The translations under genes were made by a program, and so were the position numbers. The notes beneath the pieces were generated by a model. The model was given only the letters and a program-made list of their open reading frames with translations. It did no database searches and had not been told where the DNA came from. A DNA stretch of 64,000 nt from Buxus sempervirens (lineage: Eukaryota > Streptophyta > Magnoliopsida > Buxales > Buxaceae), in the NCBI GenBank assembly GCA_947561395.2, contig OX387182.1, positions 39,053,949 through 39,117,948 on the forward strand, in the 5' to 3' direction. How positions within the stretch are numbered: the stretch's first letter is position 1; the number at the start of each line of letters is the position of its first letter. Positions 24,010-36,594 of the stretch are shown here, piece by piece.

Positions 24010-24619
24010 AAGTCAAACCCTAGGGGGTGAAAAGTTAACTTTTGATCAAGTGATAATTGACCACTTTGCTTTATCTCAATGCATAGAGAATCCCAACATG
24101 GTTCCAACACAACTGAGTTTGCTGGAATCGGAGTCCAGATGAAGGATCTATGAGCCAGTCAAACTTGAGGGGGAGCAGAAGACTTTCTGCTCAACCCCGA
24201 ATCAACTGCTTAACCCTATGCCAATGGATAGAGGGCTTCGATATGATTCTAACGCAACTGAGTTCGGATGAAGAAGATGTAAACAGTTGAAGTTATAGGG
24301 CAACAATGCCAGAAAACTGCACACGTGGCAAAAGTCTACACACATGGCAAGCAGCTAAGAAAAAAAGGTCTCAACGATTAAATCTGTAATTACCCAAATC
24401 AATGAAAAATATATAAAGGGCGAATCTGCAGATATCCAAGGGTATCAAGGACTAGATCCATAAATATCCAAAGTTGGAAAAATATCCTAGGGACCAATCT
24501 GTAAATATCCAAAAGTATCAAGGACTAAATCTGTAAATGTTCAAAAGTATCAGGGACTAAATCTGTAAATATCCAAAGTATCAGGGACCAATCCACAAAT
24601 ATCAAGATTTGCTCATGAT

Positions 24620-24850
24620 TGATGTCTCCTATGGGCATGCATGTGCATCACCCATGCATGCAGCCCCTCATGCATCCCTCTTTCTCTCTCTCTCTCCCCC
24701 TATGATCAACCATGCATGCATCATACATGCATCCCCCTCTCTCTCATGATTGATGAGAATGCATGTGCATCATACATGCATGCAACACCCCATACCTCCC
24801 CCTCTCTCTCTCTCCCATGATTGTGTCCCCCATGCATGCATACACATCAC
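24620..24850 (+). promoter_or_regulatory. CATGCATG (RY-like) and CT-rich cluster upstream of YJ TATA
   Basis: At least eight CATGCA cores, several as full CATGCATG, alternate with CT microsatellite tracts just upstream of TATAAAAAG. CATGCATG is the RY element recognised by plant B3 factors such as ABI3, FUS3 and LEC2. That it works here is inferred. Confidence 0.55.
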
Positions 24851-24863
24851 ACACACATCACCT

Positions 24864-24872
24864 TATAAAAAG
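24864..24872 (+). promoter_or_regulatory. TATA box of YJ
   Basis: TATAAAAAG, followed by the near-palindrome CCCATACGTATGGG (24881-24894). The same palindrome recurs in YK near 30016 and, slightly altered, in YL near 36540. Confidence 0.6.
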
Positions 24873-26537
24873 CCCAAGCCCCCATACGTATGGGGGGTTG
24901 AGCACACTTTTGTCTCCCACCACTTTCTTCTACAAGAGCTCCCACCTCTCTCCAAGCTTCCACCCTTCTTCCCCAAGGAGAAAACCCTCACACCCCTCCC
25001 TACTCTTCTTCATCTCCTCCTTCTCCACTTGAACCTTGAAGGAAGGGAAAGTTGTTGCTGTTGGTACAAGAAGGAAGGTGCTCTAGCGACTTCCTTGCTT
25101 CAAAGAGGTGTCTACACACAACTCCAGAATCCTTAGTCTTCAAGGCAACATTTCTTAGCATTTCCTATTGCACATATATAAAATATGAAGGTGTTTCCTG
25201 GAGTTTAAAGTGCTTTTTCCCTCCTTGTCTAAGTCTTGGTCTCCCACAGTTTTTCTTTGGAATGTTTCTCTCATTTTCATCATGCATGGGCTTCCAAAGG
25301 TAAAAAGAGGTTATTCGTATGGCCTTGAAAAGGGAGGATAGTGCATCTTACATACTTTTTAGGAGATTTTCTTTTGGGTGCTGTTTTGTATGCTTCCTTA
25401 TTATTTGATGAGGGAGTGTGTTCCCTCTTGCGTGACTATCTAATGTACCCCATGAGTTATCCCTCTTCCCCCTTTTTTAAATGTTTCTTCTTAGGTTAGA
25501 TGGTTGGTTTATATCAGCATAACCATGCTATGAATCATGTGGGATGTATGCTGAATTTCGTCTCCTTTATTTATTGTGCTTGTGTGAGGTTTAACTAAGA
25601 TTTTAAGCATGCATGTCATTTCCTAATCACTTATGAGTGTTTGTAGCATGCATAAGGAATGGAGTCCCAAGTTCATGTACGTTAAAGGTGTTCATGCGTC
25701 AGGATCTTTACCACTTGCCATGCATTTGCTTCTTTCTTTAGTACTCATTAGTACACTTTATCCATGATCTTTTGCATCTTTCATTTTACTGTTTCATGCA
25801 ATCTTTCCATCTCCGTTACTTCATCTAGAGTTGCTGTTGTTTTTCAGAAACCTACCCCATTCCTACTCACTCATCTCAAGCATAGGTGTACCCACTCATT
25901 AGAAGCATGATCAGATTTCTATATGTAGATAGGTGTTCACTTTTAGTTCATATATACAGGCCATGCATACACATGTGCATATTTGGTCAAGGAGTAGGTC
26001 TCTTGGGATTTCGTGGTTGGGTTTCTTCTATGCATGCTAGGCTATAGTTTTGCTGGTTGTGTACATGCTTCCTTGTGTTGATTGAACATGCTATTACTTA
26101 GGATCATGTGAATATGTTTCTGTTTATTGTTCTAAGCAAATTCATCTCCAGGTTTATCACTGTTTTCTAAGCCTCTTTTGTAGATAAATGCAGCAAACAC
26201 ACAAGCTCACTTTCGTACAAAACACCGCTGTTGCTAGCTTGTCACTTGCTGTTTTCTTTTGATGATTAACATTCTGCCTACCCAGCCACTGCCGTGGCCC
26301 CCTTTGAAAGACCCATATGGGCTGCTGTTGGAGACAACAGCAGTCCTCCCACAGTGAGCCCCGTGCTTTCCCCCCTCCTTTCCTTGCTATAAGAAACCCC
26401 AAGGGAGCAATGGAGGGGGTGTCTCTCTTTCCCTGACCAATGTGGGCCCACTCATGGGCCCACACAACTTGTAGAAGCATCCTAGAAGACCCAGGAACCC
26501 AAGCCCACTAGCAAAATCCAAAAAGACCATTTGCTTA

Positions 26538-26642
26538 GTTGATACGACAACTCAGGTCGGATCAACATGGTTTTCTTTCTAACCGACCATCATGATCAGA
26601 TACAAGTAGCTTTGTTTGTAGCCGACAACTAAGGTCGGCTAC
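26538..26642. repeat. Paired palindromes in YJ
   Basis: GTTGATACGAC pairs with GTCGGATCAAC (one mismatch), and GTAGCCGAC (26618-26626) pairs perfectly with GTCGGCTAC (26634-26642). They occupy the same relative place as the dyads of YL, YO, YR and YS. Confidence 0.7.
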
Positions 26643-28403
26643 ACAGTCGAAATGCCTGTTTCCATATTTTATGGCCTTGTACAATTTGTTATGCTTTGTT
26701 GGATCAATCCGAATGAACCAACAAACCTGGAAACCCAAGATGGGACTTGGACTGCCGGTCCAATCTGATACCCCCGTGGGCCTTCCAACGGGGCCCATCC
26801 AGCCCAAACCATTCAATTGTGCTTAAACAAAATAATTAAAAGAATTAAGTAGGCCAGACCCTTTGAGGCCCGCCAAAGCCCAGTTTGGGTATGCATACTC
26901 AGATAATGTCATGGTTTGGCTGAGACCCAGGGCAAGGCCTGTCGGGCCCACTAAGCCCATTGAACCCAACAAAGGTCAGGGTTTCCAAACCCTAACTCAG
27001 GAAGTCTTAGGCTTTCAAGCCCAAGGCCAGGTAAAGGGCCCCAAGCCCAATGCCTAGCCCGCTTTGGTATAATTAATCAAGATAACACAAAATCACTTGG
27101 CAAACCATTGTGTGGCCCACCCAAGGGCCCACGAAGCAATCCCGGCCCACTTGGCATGAAAGTTATTTAATTCCCAACTTGAACCTTAAAAATGAAGTCA
27201 AATTCACTTAAACCAAAACCCAAAGGGCCTCTCAGGTTAGTTTGAGGCCCACCAAGGGAGATGTGGGCTGGTTTTAGCTCACCAAGGAACCCGCGGGCCT
27301 TCCAACGGGGCCCGCCCACTCAGACTCATCTCACTTTAAGCTAAAAAAGATAAAATCAAGTAAAGGGACCCACACCACTTTGGTGGTCCCGCCAGACTTA
27401 ACCAAATATGCATGCTGGATTAAGAATCAGGTGAGTAAACCAGAGTTGACTCAAACCAGAAACCTATGGGACTCGTCATTCAACGGGGTGGATTGGGGTG
27501 TCTACGAACTTCCCCAGACCGCAACCAAGAACTTACTTAGAATCTTTAACTGCAGACCACCTAATAGAAAACTTAGGCACCCAAGTGTCTGCCTACACCC
27601 CATCAGGCAGTGGTGACTCCAAACAATCCCGAGGCACGCGTCGCTTTGCATGCACCTCGTCATGTGACCGAAATCAGGTGCGCACAGATGGGTTCCGCCA
27701 CCATCAGGTGGTCTTGCAGATAAAGGTGAAGAAGGAAAGCACACCCTTGAAACCTTTTGGTTCCATTTTTGGACAAGGTTAGGGCATGATACAATTGAGC
27801 GAGTATTAGTGGCATGATTCGGTACCCAATCAAGAGTTGATCCACAATCTCCATGAAGGCCAAGTTAATGGTGTCTCCCCCAATTGGGAAAAAGCTTTTT
27901 GATAGAACCACGAGGGTGAAGGTGTCCCACCAAACACGGTGTCTTTCCTGCTTTTTGTTTCTTATCTTTTCAATAAGGAAATTATTAGAAACCCTCATGA
28001 ATGATTTGTCACCTCTTAAGGTCAGGAATTCTTCCCTCGAGAGGCCAAAGAAGGTACAAGCTTCATTCTTGTAACTGTTTTTGAGATATTTCCTGGCTGG
28101 TTCTCCACGGTCGCTAAACCAAAGGAATAGGTCAAATTCCTCAATTGTGGGTGTCAACTCTATAGTCCCGAATCGAAACACTAATAATTGGGGATCCCAA
28201 AATAATAGAGCTACTTAGATCATATCCCAATTTGTCGGCACGTTTAACAAAGACAAAGTGAGTCCCATGTGGTATTGTGCCTCCCACTTAATCTACTCCT
28301 CCCCTTGGAGCTGCCTAGTCCAAGAACGGATCCAGGTGGTATCCCAGGCACACTTTTCTATCCTAGGGAATCTGGTTCTCTCATATGAGGATGAAGATGC
28401 CAT

Positions 28404-28634
28404 GTGTCTGACTATCCAATCAGTGTTCCAAATCAATTTAGGGTTCCACACAAGAACTCTCAATCAATCTAAAGCAACAAAAGGAAATGAACGAATTAAA
28501 TAGAAGGGATGAACATCACCATGCCACGGAATTTCCACCAGGATGCAGCAAAGCAGAAAAACAAAATTAAAAGCAAAATTAAAAACACGCAGAAAATTAA
28601 AAAATCAAGCACACAAGGTGTGTGCGGTCCTAAG
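28404..28634 (-). other. M leader segment upstream of the DUF7745-like ORF
   Basis: 231 bp between the ORF start and the YK insertion; continues at 41101 after YK. No ORF. CTAAG at 28630-28634 is the left TSD of YK. Confidence 0.55.
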
Positions 28635-28711
28635 TGTAAGCACCTCATTTTTGTACCTCGTAGAAGTGCCAAAAATTAAAACCCTAACTGAAAAGTCAAA
28701 CCTTAAGGGGA

Positions 28712-29446
28712 CAAAAGTTGACTTTTTAATCAGGTGTGAATCAACCACCATGCTTCTTCCCATTGATTAGGAAATTTCGACACAGTTCTAACACAACCAA
28801 GTTTGACCTAATCGGGGTCTGGATGAAGAAGTTATGAGCATCTCAAAACCCTAAGGAGCAGAAATTAACTTTCTGATCAAATTCAAGATGACTGTCATGC
28901 CTTATCTCAATAGATAGGCAATTCTGATACAGTTCCAACACAATTGAGTTTGCTAGAATCGAGGCTCAGATGAAGGAGATAGGAGTTGGTCAAACCTAGG
29001 GGAAGCAGAAATTGACTTTCTGCCCAAGCCCAAATTAGCTACCCAACCCTATTCTAGTAAATAGAGAATCTCGACACGGTTCCGATGCAACTGAGTTTGC
29101 TGAAATCGGAGTTCAGATAAAGGATTTATGGGCAGATCAAGTTCCAGGGCAGTAGAAATTGACTTTCTGCTCAAACCCAAATTATCTGCTTTCTCTATCC
29201 CGGAAGAAAGGAAATCCCGACACGATTCTGACCCAATTGAATTTGCCAGAATCGGGGCCCGGATCAGAGAAATATGAGCAGATTAAAATTCCGAATGCGA
29301 CTTCGGCTTTCTGCTCAAAACTTGAATTTCTGCAAAACCCTGTCCCAGTGGATAAAGGATCTCAACCCCGTTCTAGCGCAACTGAGTTTGCCAGAATCGG
29401 AGCCCAGATGAAAAATCTGTGAGCAGTTCAAGATCTAGGGCAAAGT
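28712..29446 (+). repeat. Five tandem 147-bp units at the start of YK
   Basis: The TTGACTTTCTG block recurs at 28720, 28867, 29014, 29161 and 29305, spacing 147, 147, 147 and 144. Each unit also has an ACAACTGAGTTTGCTGGAAT-like block and ends near GAGCAG. Units have diverged considerably, so the constant length stands out. Confidence 0.88.
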
Positions 29447-29640
29447 TGTAGAAAACTGCCTACATGGCAAATATGCAGAAATCTGCCACATGGCAAAAAA
29501 AGGACAGAAAGGACAACAAAAGAAAATATCTAGAATATAATATTAATATATGTGAAAAAGATCTTGAATAAAATAATATTTTATCTCATTTTTCATATTT
29601 AAAATAAATGAAAAACCTAAAAATAATCCCCCACCACATG

Positions 29641-29946
29641 TTGCTTCTCTCTCTCTCTCTCTCTCTCTCTCTCCCCCCCCCCCCCCCCCCCCAAACACAT
29701 TTCCCCCATGAGCCTATTCCCCTAGGTGACACCTCACCCCCTCTCCCCCAAACGCATTTCCCCCATGAGCCTATTCCCCTAGATGATACCTCACCCCCTC
29801 TCCCCAAATACACCTCCCCCACCTATCTCCCTCCCTCTTTTCCCCATGTGCTATTTTCCCATGCATGTGCATCTCTCCCCATGCATACATCAGCCCCCAT
29901 ATAACCTTCTCTCTCTCTCTCTCTCTCCCCCCCCCCCCCCCCCCCC
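29641..29946 (+). repeat. (CT)n-(C)n microsatellites and a 57-bp duplication in YK
   Basis: (CT)n followed by a long C run occurs at about 29645-29692 and again at 29909-29946. Between them a ~57-bp segment with CCCCATGAGCCTATTCCCCT is tandemly doubled (about 29694-29808). CATGCATG cores lie nearby. Confidence 0.8.
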
Positions 29947-32150
29947 ATGCATCATCACACACTCATTCATTTCTCCACCATGCACCCATGTGCATCTCCC
30001 ATTCTAAATACCCCCATCCCGCCCCCATACGTATGGACCCTAATTCATTCTTGGCTCATCTCTCCCAACTTTCTCAAGGCTCTCTTCCATTCATCTCCTC
30101 CTCACCCTTCTCCCAACCTCAAAAAACCACTCTTAAGCCTAGCCAAACCCCCTCCTTCCTTCTTCCCCTTCTTTGTACACCTTGAAGAAAGGTTGAAAGT
30201 GCTCTTTGGTGGATCAAAGGAGGTGTCCAGCAGCTGTTGGATTTCAAAAGGAGTCCAAGTACACCTCAAGAAGAAGTGTAAGTGCCAAGGTAAGCTTTCT
30301 TGCTGGATTTTATTTATAATATATGGAAATGAGTTTGTTTAGAGTATGTGAGTCTTCACATGTTGCTTATTTCTCCCTTTATGTTTGTTCTTTGTCTTCT
30401 CCTTCTCCTCTCTTTTTCATGTCCCCACAAAGGTGGTATAGCTCCCATGGTAAGGGGAGGACATACGGTCAATCAAAAATGAGAGTAGGGACTATTATGG
30501 TCTTTAAAGAGTCACTTTAAGCATCCTTTTTAGCAATTGTTTTCTTTTCATTCAAATAGGGAGCATGTTCCCTTTTCTACTCATCTGATGTACCCCTAAT
30601 TCCCCCTCTTTCCCTTCATCTATAGTGCATTATTTGTTGCATTTTTCTTACATAGTTGCTCATAGCATCATCATGGTATTATGTGCATGGTAAGAGACAT
30701 GACACACACAATTTCACTCCTTCATCACCCACTGTTATAGCATGTTTCACAAAGGGTGAATGAACATCACACATGCACCCATGTGTAGCACCCGAAGGGC
30801 ATGTTTAAGGCTTGTTTTTAGTTCACTTTCACCCACTGTAAATATCAATAGAAAAATCTCTTTCTTAGCTCACTTGCCTCTACTTTTTAAATAATTTTAG
30901 GAATTTCCAACTCCCATTTAAGGCATGCTAGATCACCTTATTGGATTCCCCCTCATATCCACTGTTTTCATGTGTTTGAAGTCAATGTATGCATGTGTAT
31001 TGTTTGCTGTTTTTTCTGGTTTTGAACATTTTGCATGTAGATGATTTACTCATTTGAGTGTGTTTAGTTGGATTGGCCAAGTGGAGTGTGCGCACCTGAT
31101 TTCAGTCGCACGACGAGGCGCATGCGAAGTGATGCGTGCCTCGGGATTTGTTTGGAGTCGCCACTGCCTGATGGGGTGCAGGCAGGCACCTGGGTGCCTA
31201 TGTTTGTCTATTGAGGCTTGGTCTGCGGCTAGAGATTCTAAGGAGGTTCTCGATTGCAGTCTGGGGAAGTCCGTAGACACCCCAGTCCACCCCGTCAAGT
31301 GACGGGTCCCATAGGTTTCTCTGGTTTGAGTCAACTTTGGTCTCTCACTCACCCGATTCCTATTCCGGCATTCACATTTGGTTAAGTCTGGTGGGACCGC
31401 CAAAGTGGTGGGTGTCCCTTTACTTGATTTTATCTTTTTAGTTAAAGATGGGATGAGTCTGATTGGGCGGGCCCCGTTGGAAGGCCCGCGGATTCCTTAG
31501 TGGGCTTGGTTGAGCCCACATGTCCCCTAGTGGGCCTCGGTCTAGCCTGAGAGGCCCTTTGGGCTTGATTCAAATGAATTGATTTTATTTAATGTTCAAA
31601 TTGGAAATTAAGTGATTTCTATGCACAAGTGGGCCGGGACTGCTTTGTGGGCCCTTGAGTGGGCCACACAGTTGGTTGCCAAATGATTTAAGTTTATCTT
31701 GCTTAATTTGTGCCAGAATGGGCCAGGTCTTGGGCTTGGGGCCCTTTACCTGGGCTTGGGCTTGAAAGCCCAAGACTTCCTGAGTTAGGGTTTAGAAACC
31801 CTAAATTAGCTTGGTTCAATGGGCTTAGTGGGCCCGACAGGCCCTGCCCGTGGTCTCGGCCAAACTACAACATAATTTAAGCATGCATGCCCCGAATTGG
31901 GCTTTGGTGGGCCTCAATGGGTTTGGCCCACTCAATCAATTTAATTATTTTTATTTAACAAAAGTGGGTTTGTCGGGCTTAGCGGGCCCCGTTGGAAGGC
32001 CCACTAGAAACCAAATTGGATCGGGTCGGCCCATGGCCCATCTTGGGTTCCCGGGTGACCCGGAAACCCTACTGGTTCGACTGGTTTGATCAAATAAACC
32101 AAAAAAACAGCACAAGATCAAAAAATGGCAAGAAAAAGCAATCTGGCAAT

Positions 32151-32256
32151 GTAGCCGGCCTAAGATGCCGGTTACACACAAGGTTTAGTGTATCCGACAT
32201 CTTTAGCCGGCTACGAATGAGGCTCTGTTGATCCGACCTGAGTTGCCGGATCAACA
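32151..32256. repeat. Paired palindromes in YL
   Basis: GTAGCCGGC (32151-32159) pairs perfectly with GCCGGCTAC (32206-32214). TGTTGATCCG (32226-32235) pairs perfectly with CGGATCAACA (32247-32256). Confidence 0.8.
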
Positions 32257-32798
32257 TACAGAAGCCTTTTTTCGGATTTTTCAAAGGGGGTTGAGTTTCT
32301 GGGCTTCTAGGATGTTTACATGGTTGTGTGGGCCCCTGTGTGGGCCCGCAGTGGTTCAAATGGAATCAAACAAGACTCTCTTCAAGGGTTTTGAAATCAA
32401 GGCCAAGGGAGATGGATTGAGATCCATCTTCTCCCTTATTTGGGCTAAAACTACCAACTAAGTAGGGACTTAAGTGTCCCTGCTTTGGTTTCTTCTCACC
32501 CTAAAAATTTCAGCAATCTCTACACATGAGTAAATCCATATAAGGATCATCTAATGGACTCAAAGAGTATCTTGCATCATAAAAATGTGTGGTGTGTGCT
32601 TTATGTGTTTAGGAACTAAAAAACACTTCTATGCATGCAAAGATAGGATTGACCTCACATGATAGTCAAAACAGCAACCAAACATGACTTAGAACCCCGA
32701 TTAAAGTACATAAAATAGTAAAATAAACATGCTTATCAAACTTGCCATATGCCAACACCATGCTTCATTCATACACATGCTTTAAACACCTAACCATG

Positions 32799-35700
32799 TG
32801 TAAAACCCCGAATTTTCACCTAATAAATAAATAAATAATAAATAAAATAAAATATGAGTTAAGTCCTAGTTAAAATAAAAAGTGGAGATTTAGAGGTTAA
32901 TTAATTCAAATAAGTTCTAAGTTGAAAATAAAGAAAGAATTTTAATGAAATTAGCCTAAAAGAATAAAAAGGGTATTTCGGTAATTTTCAGAAAAAGGTA
33001 ATTAATAAATAGATCATCAAATAATAATTAGAAATAGAAAATAGAAGAAAACAAATTAGTTTGACAAGTTAGAGATCAAAAGAAATTAATAAAAGCCTAA
33101 AAGTGGAGAAAAGGGTAATTAGGAGATTTCACATCTTAATTTGGAGAAAATAAGGTTTTAAGTGATAAAAATGTTTAATTAAATATTTTGCACGAAAATA
33201 GGTTATAAATATGAGTCTAGATAATAAGAAACTTAATTAGTATTGTTTAAGTAGAAAAATAGAAGGTGGAGAAAAAGTAGGAATTAAATTAGAAGGATTA
33301 GACATTAACTAGACCATGGTTGGGTTAACCCAAATTAAATTAGCCAATTAGGGTTTGTTTAGGATTTCTAAAGCCTAGTATAAATAGGAGACTAAGGTTA
33401 GAAGAGAGGGGATTTTCGTGGGTTTCTTATGGAGAGAAAGGAGGGAGAGAAAGGAAGGAGGTCTCTAATGGAGGTGTCTGACCAGCCACCATCGAAATGT
33501 GATCGGGGAAAATCCGCACGGTGGATCGCCTTCAAATTTGGAGGTTTTGTTCGTGACTGATGGAACTACAATTTGAACGGTGGAGATTTGAATTGGAAGA
33601 GTCTAGCTTGGTGCGGTTGGGAGCAACATTCTGGTCCAGAATTAGAAGGTGCAATGGAAGAAGGATTTAGCGTACAAGGCAAGTAGTAACCCTTGGAAAA
33701 CGTGAGGAATTGCATGATTTGGTTTTCTGTGATTTCATATGGTTGAATGGATTAGTCGAAACAGTATTTACATGGAATCAAATTGTTTACATTTTAGGGT
33801 TTTGTGTTCTTGAAGAATTTGCTAAAGTAAGGAAGAAACTTGGTTTGATCATGAAATAAATTATAGGATGGTATTTAATTAATAAGAATTGATCTAGAAG
33901 GCTTTAGGAATGTTGTAGAATGTTATTAGATTAATTTAGACCAAGAAAACATAAAGCAAAAGCATAGGAATCCGAAATTGTAAAATCTGGAAAATTCTGT
34001 TAAAAATTGCACGAGCGCCCAGGATCGCCTAGGATCGCCCAGCACAGTAGAGGTAGGCGCTCTAAGTAAAATTTGTAGATTTTGGGGATTTTGTAATTCG
34101 AATAAATACCCAATAATTCTTATGATTAGTTAAGCATGTTAGCATCTTTATAAGGACCTAATTAAGCTATAAAAATTATAAAATTAATTGGGAAAGATTA
34201 AGCAATAAAAAGAAGGTTATAATGAAAGGATTGTTTATAAAAGAGTCAAAGGGTATGGATATTGCTAGAAATAATACTACTGAAATTTATAGCTTACAAA
34301 CATCTTTTCAACTTCATTCTAGGTCTGTAGAACATGCTGGAAAATAAAAATACAGAAAATTCAAATAGAAACTAGCTTAGGTGCTAAGGTAGGAAATTGG
34401 ATTCTAATAAAGGGATTAAGAAGGAAAAGTTCAAGCATGATTTGATTTACTTTTATTTGGGCTTTAAATATGAATATTGGCTACTGGAATTGCATAAACT
34501 CAGATTTTACCGGATTTATGTTACTTGAGTTTTATCTTGAATATAATTGGAAGAATTGCATAGGTTATTCTGAAAATGCCTATAATTGGATTTGTTATGA
34601 TTGAATCATGGATTTCACATGGATTGGAATACTTTGGTATGGATTGGTATGTGGTATGATATTGTTCTCTTTAATTTTACGGTTGGGTGATACGGCTTCT
34701 GTGGTGGAGTTTGATACTATCTTTTACGGCAGAGATGGGTAATCCTCTGTGTAGAGATGTGTAATCCTTTACGGGTAAAAGTGTGTATGCCTCCTACATT
34801 AGCGTGTCCTCCCGTATGTGGTTTTATCGTGGTTTGTGTCAGTGGGCTTAGCTGTATATGGATCCATAGTTTTGGCTGGTTAGCTAAGTGGTATTTAGTT
34901 TGGGTTGATTTACTCCTATATTGCGAGCGCGCTTCCCTTTGCAAGTTAGTTTGCTCTGGGAGGGTCCTATGTCTGGAGGGACACCCCGGTGAGCCCCTGG
35001 TGATTCCCTGTACATGTGGATAAGCGACCACACTCCATGTATTGATTCTGGTGCTGCATGCTGGTGGTACGTCCAACTCTGCGGGGTTCGTGCGCAATAA
35101 GTCGGTGACTACGGCTCTTGCCTAAGCTGCGCTGCATGGGGCTTGAGTATCATCAAGTAGCACTGCCCCTAAGCCGCACGGTGGAACAGCATTTAGTCGA
35201 GTGTCATCTCAAATACTTATCATCTTTGTGAGTCCTGCAATGGCACGTGTTTTATCGCTTTTGTCGGTTTTACCTCGTTAACATCAAGAGACTGGTATTT
35301 ATACATGATCATATGTTTCATCGCCTTATTTGGAATTGCCATGGATAACTTGGATTTCTCGTCTTATCGTTGATTAATCGAATACCTCATGAATATTTGC
35401 TTATATTGGACTGTTTCAAATTGCATGCACCTGCTACTTGCTGAGATGTAAATCTCACTCCGTTTTCCCCTATATTTTTCAGGTTGCTTGGAGAGATCGC
35501 GAAGATGGGGTTTTAATTTGATGGGTAGAAATATAATTGGTATTAATGTCACATGTTGATTAGATAAACTTAATTGTAAATTGAATTGAATATATTGACT
35601 AAAGAATTGTTTATTTTATTTGGCCACCATAACTCTGATGTAATTGATTTATAAGATTTAAAATTATTGTGAATCTTGGTATGTATCTGACCCCAGCTTC

Positions 35701-35808
35701 GTGGTAACACCTCGAGTTTGGTTGTTGAACCGGACTTGGGTTGTTACAGTAGCGAACCGGGTTCGGGTTAGGTGCCGGTTTGCACTGACCCGGGTTCGGG
35801 GCGTTACA
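32799..35808 (+). mobile_element. Solo LTR XG (family X), TSD CCATG
   Basis: Starts TGTAAAACCCCGAATTTTC and ends TTCGGGGCGTTACA. CCATG lies at 32794-32798 and 35809-35813. Length is 3010 bp. It has a TATA box (33379-33388), a GC-type donor ACAAG/GCAAGTAG (33679), a GCGCCC/GGCGCT patch (34013-34066), the tract shared with XC (34965-35075) and an acceptor TTTTTCAG (35482). The sequence after the acceptor does not encode the EEDYF peptide. A GGGTTGTTACA copy sits 59 bp before the end. Confidence 0.88.
33379..33388 (+). promoter_or_regulatory. TATA box in XG
   Basis: TATAAATAGG, 580 bp into the LTR and 300 bp upstream of the donor-like site. Confidence 0.55.
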
Positions 35809-36594
35809 CCATGAGGGTAAGATTGCATGCATACCTAACTATAATCATATATGAATGGATAAAAAAAATGTATCACACATCACATGTACTATAAACCTAT
35901 GAGTTCAAATCACACATCCAGCTAAGATAGTATCTAAAGAAGGGAATAAGGGGGGTTACATGTGGGATACATGAGACTCACACAAGAAAGGGAACATGCT
36001 CCCTTGGAATAATGGTGAGACAAGCCAAAAGAAGCATGACAAGTGCTTCCCAATGGGATCCTAGAAACACTTGTCAAGGCCTCTCGTCTTCCCATTCGGA
36101 TACTAAACCTTCCTCTTACCATGGGAGGCCATCTTCATGAAGAAAATAAAGGAAAGATGGGGGAACAACATGCTGGAGAACATCTCATAGCAAGACAAAA
36201 TAAAACTTTCCAATATGCTCAAAATCACTTCATTTTTACATATGTGGAGTAAATGGTGGTGAGGAACAATACCTTGGTGTTTTAACACCCTTTTGAGGTG
36301 TGTGGAGCTTCCTTGAAGTGAAGGAAGCAACTGGAGCCTTCCTCTTGCACCACTACCAGCAGCAAACCTCCTCCTTGCTTGGATAAAAAAATGGAGAAGA
36401 AGAAGAGAAGGAAGAAGGGAAAGCTTGGCCTAGGAGGGGGTGTGGGGTGCTTGGGAAAGATGGGAGAGAGGTTGGAGCTCTTGGAGAAGAAGAATGGTGG
36501 GAGATAAAGTGTGCTCAAAAAATGAGAGAGCCCCCCATATGTATGGGACTTGGGGGGCTTTATTATGTGGATGGTACATGTGGATGCCCATGGG

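Larger units (their letters stand above)
21612..27686 (+). mobile_element. Solo LTR YJ (family Y), TSD GATGG
   Basis: Starts TGTAAGCACCTCATTTTTGC and ends AGGTGCGCACA. GATGG lies at 21607-21611 and 27687-27691. Without nested XC it is 3734 bp. Landmarks are a family repeat unit pair (24037, 24181), a CATGCATG/CT-rich block (24620-24850), a TATA box (24864), a mutated donor (CAAG/GCAACA, 25145), palindromes (26538-26642), two GGGCCC-rich blocks with CTTCCAACGGGGCC, and a primer-site look-alike TGGTGACTCC (27611-27620), 66 bp before the end. Frames at 24750-25136 and 27380-27782 are low-complexity or unconserved and are not called. Confidence 0.88.
20891..28403 (-). pseudogene. DUF7745-like retroelement ORF, split by solo LTR YJ
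   Basis: The ATG at 28403 opens MASSSSYERTRFPRIEK. The N-terminal part runs 28403-27692 and the C-terminal part 21611-20891. Skipping YJ and one GATGG copy, the frame passes smoothly across the insertion. Family-like blocks are FWDPQLLVFRFGTIELTPTI, then EEF, then RFQGCAFLLHLYLQDHL, EDWLNHFLQ, and PYYPIRALRQFGKSQGIPL near the end. A Gln/Arg-rich tail (EMDIMRKHAEEN) closes the ORF. About 478 codons remain. Lesions are TAG at 28295-28293, TAA at 28217-28215, a frameshift near 21478-21490 and three stops after 21090. Proteins of this type occur as the first ORF of plant retroelements; their function is unknown to me. The family name is from memory and moderately sure. Confidence 0.7.

Noticed and set aside
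24750..25136. Ser/Pro/Leu-rich 128-codon frame in YJ with look-alikes in YK and YL
   Set aside because: Similarity between copies is in shared LTR nucleotide sequence and shifts between frames, so it is not protein conservation.
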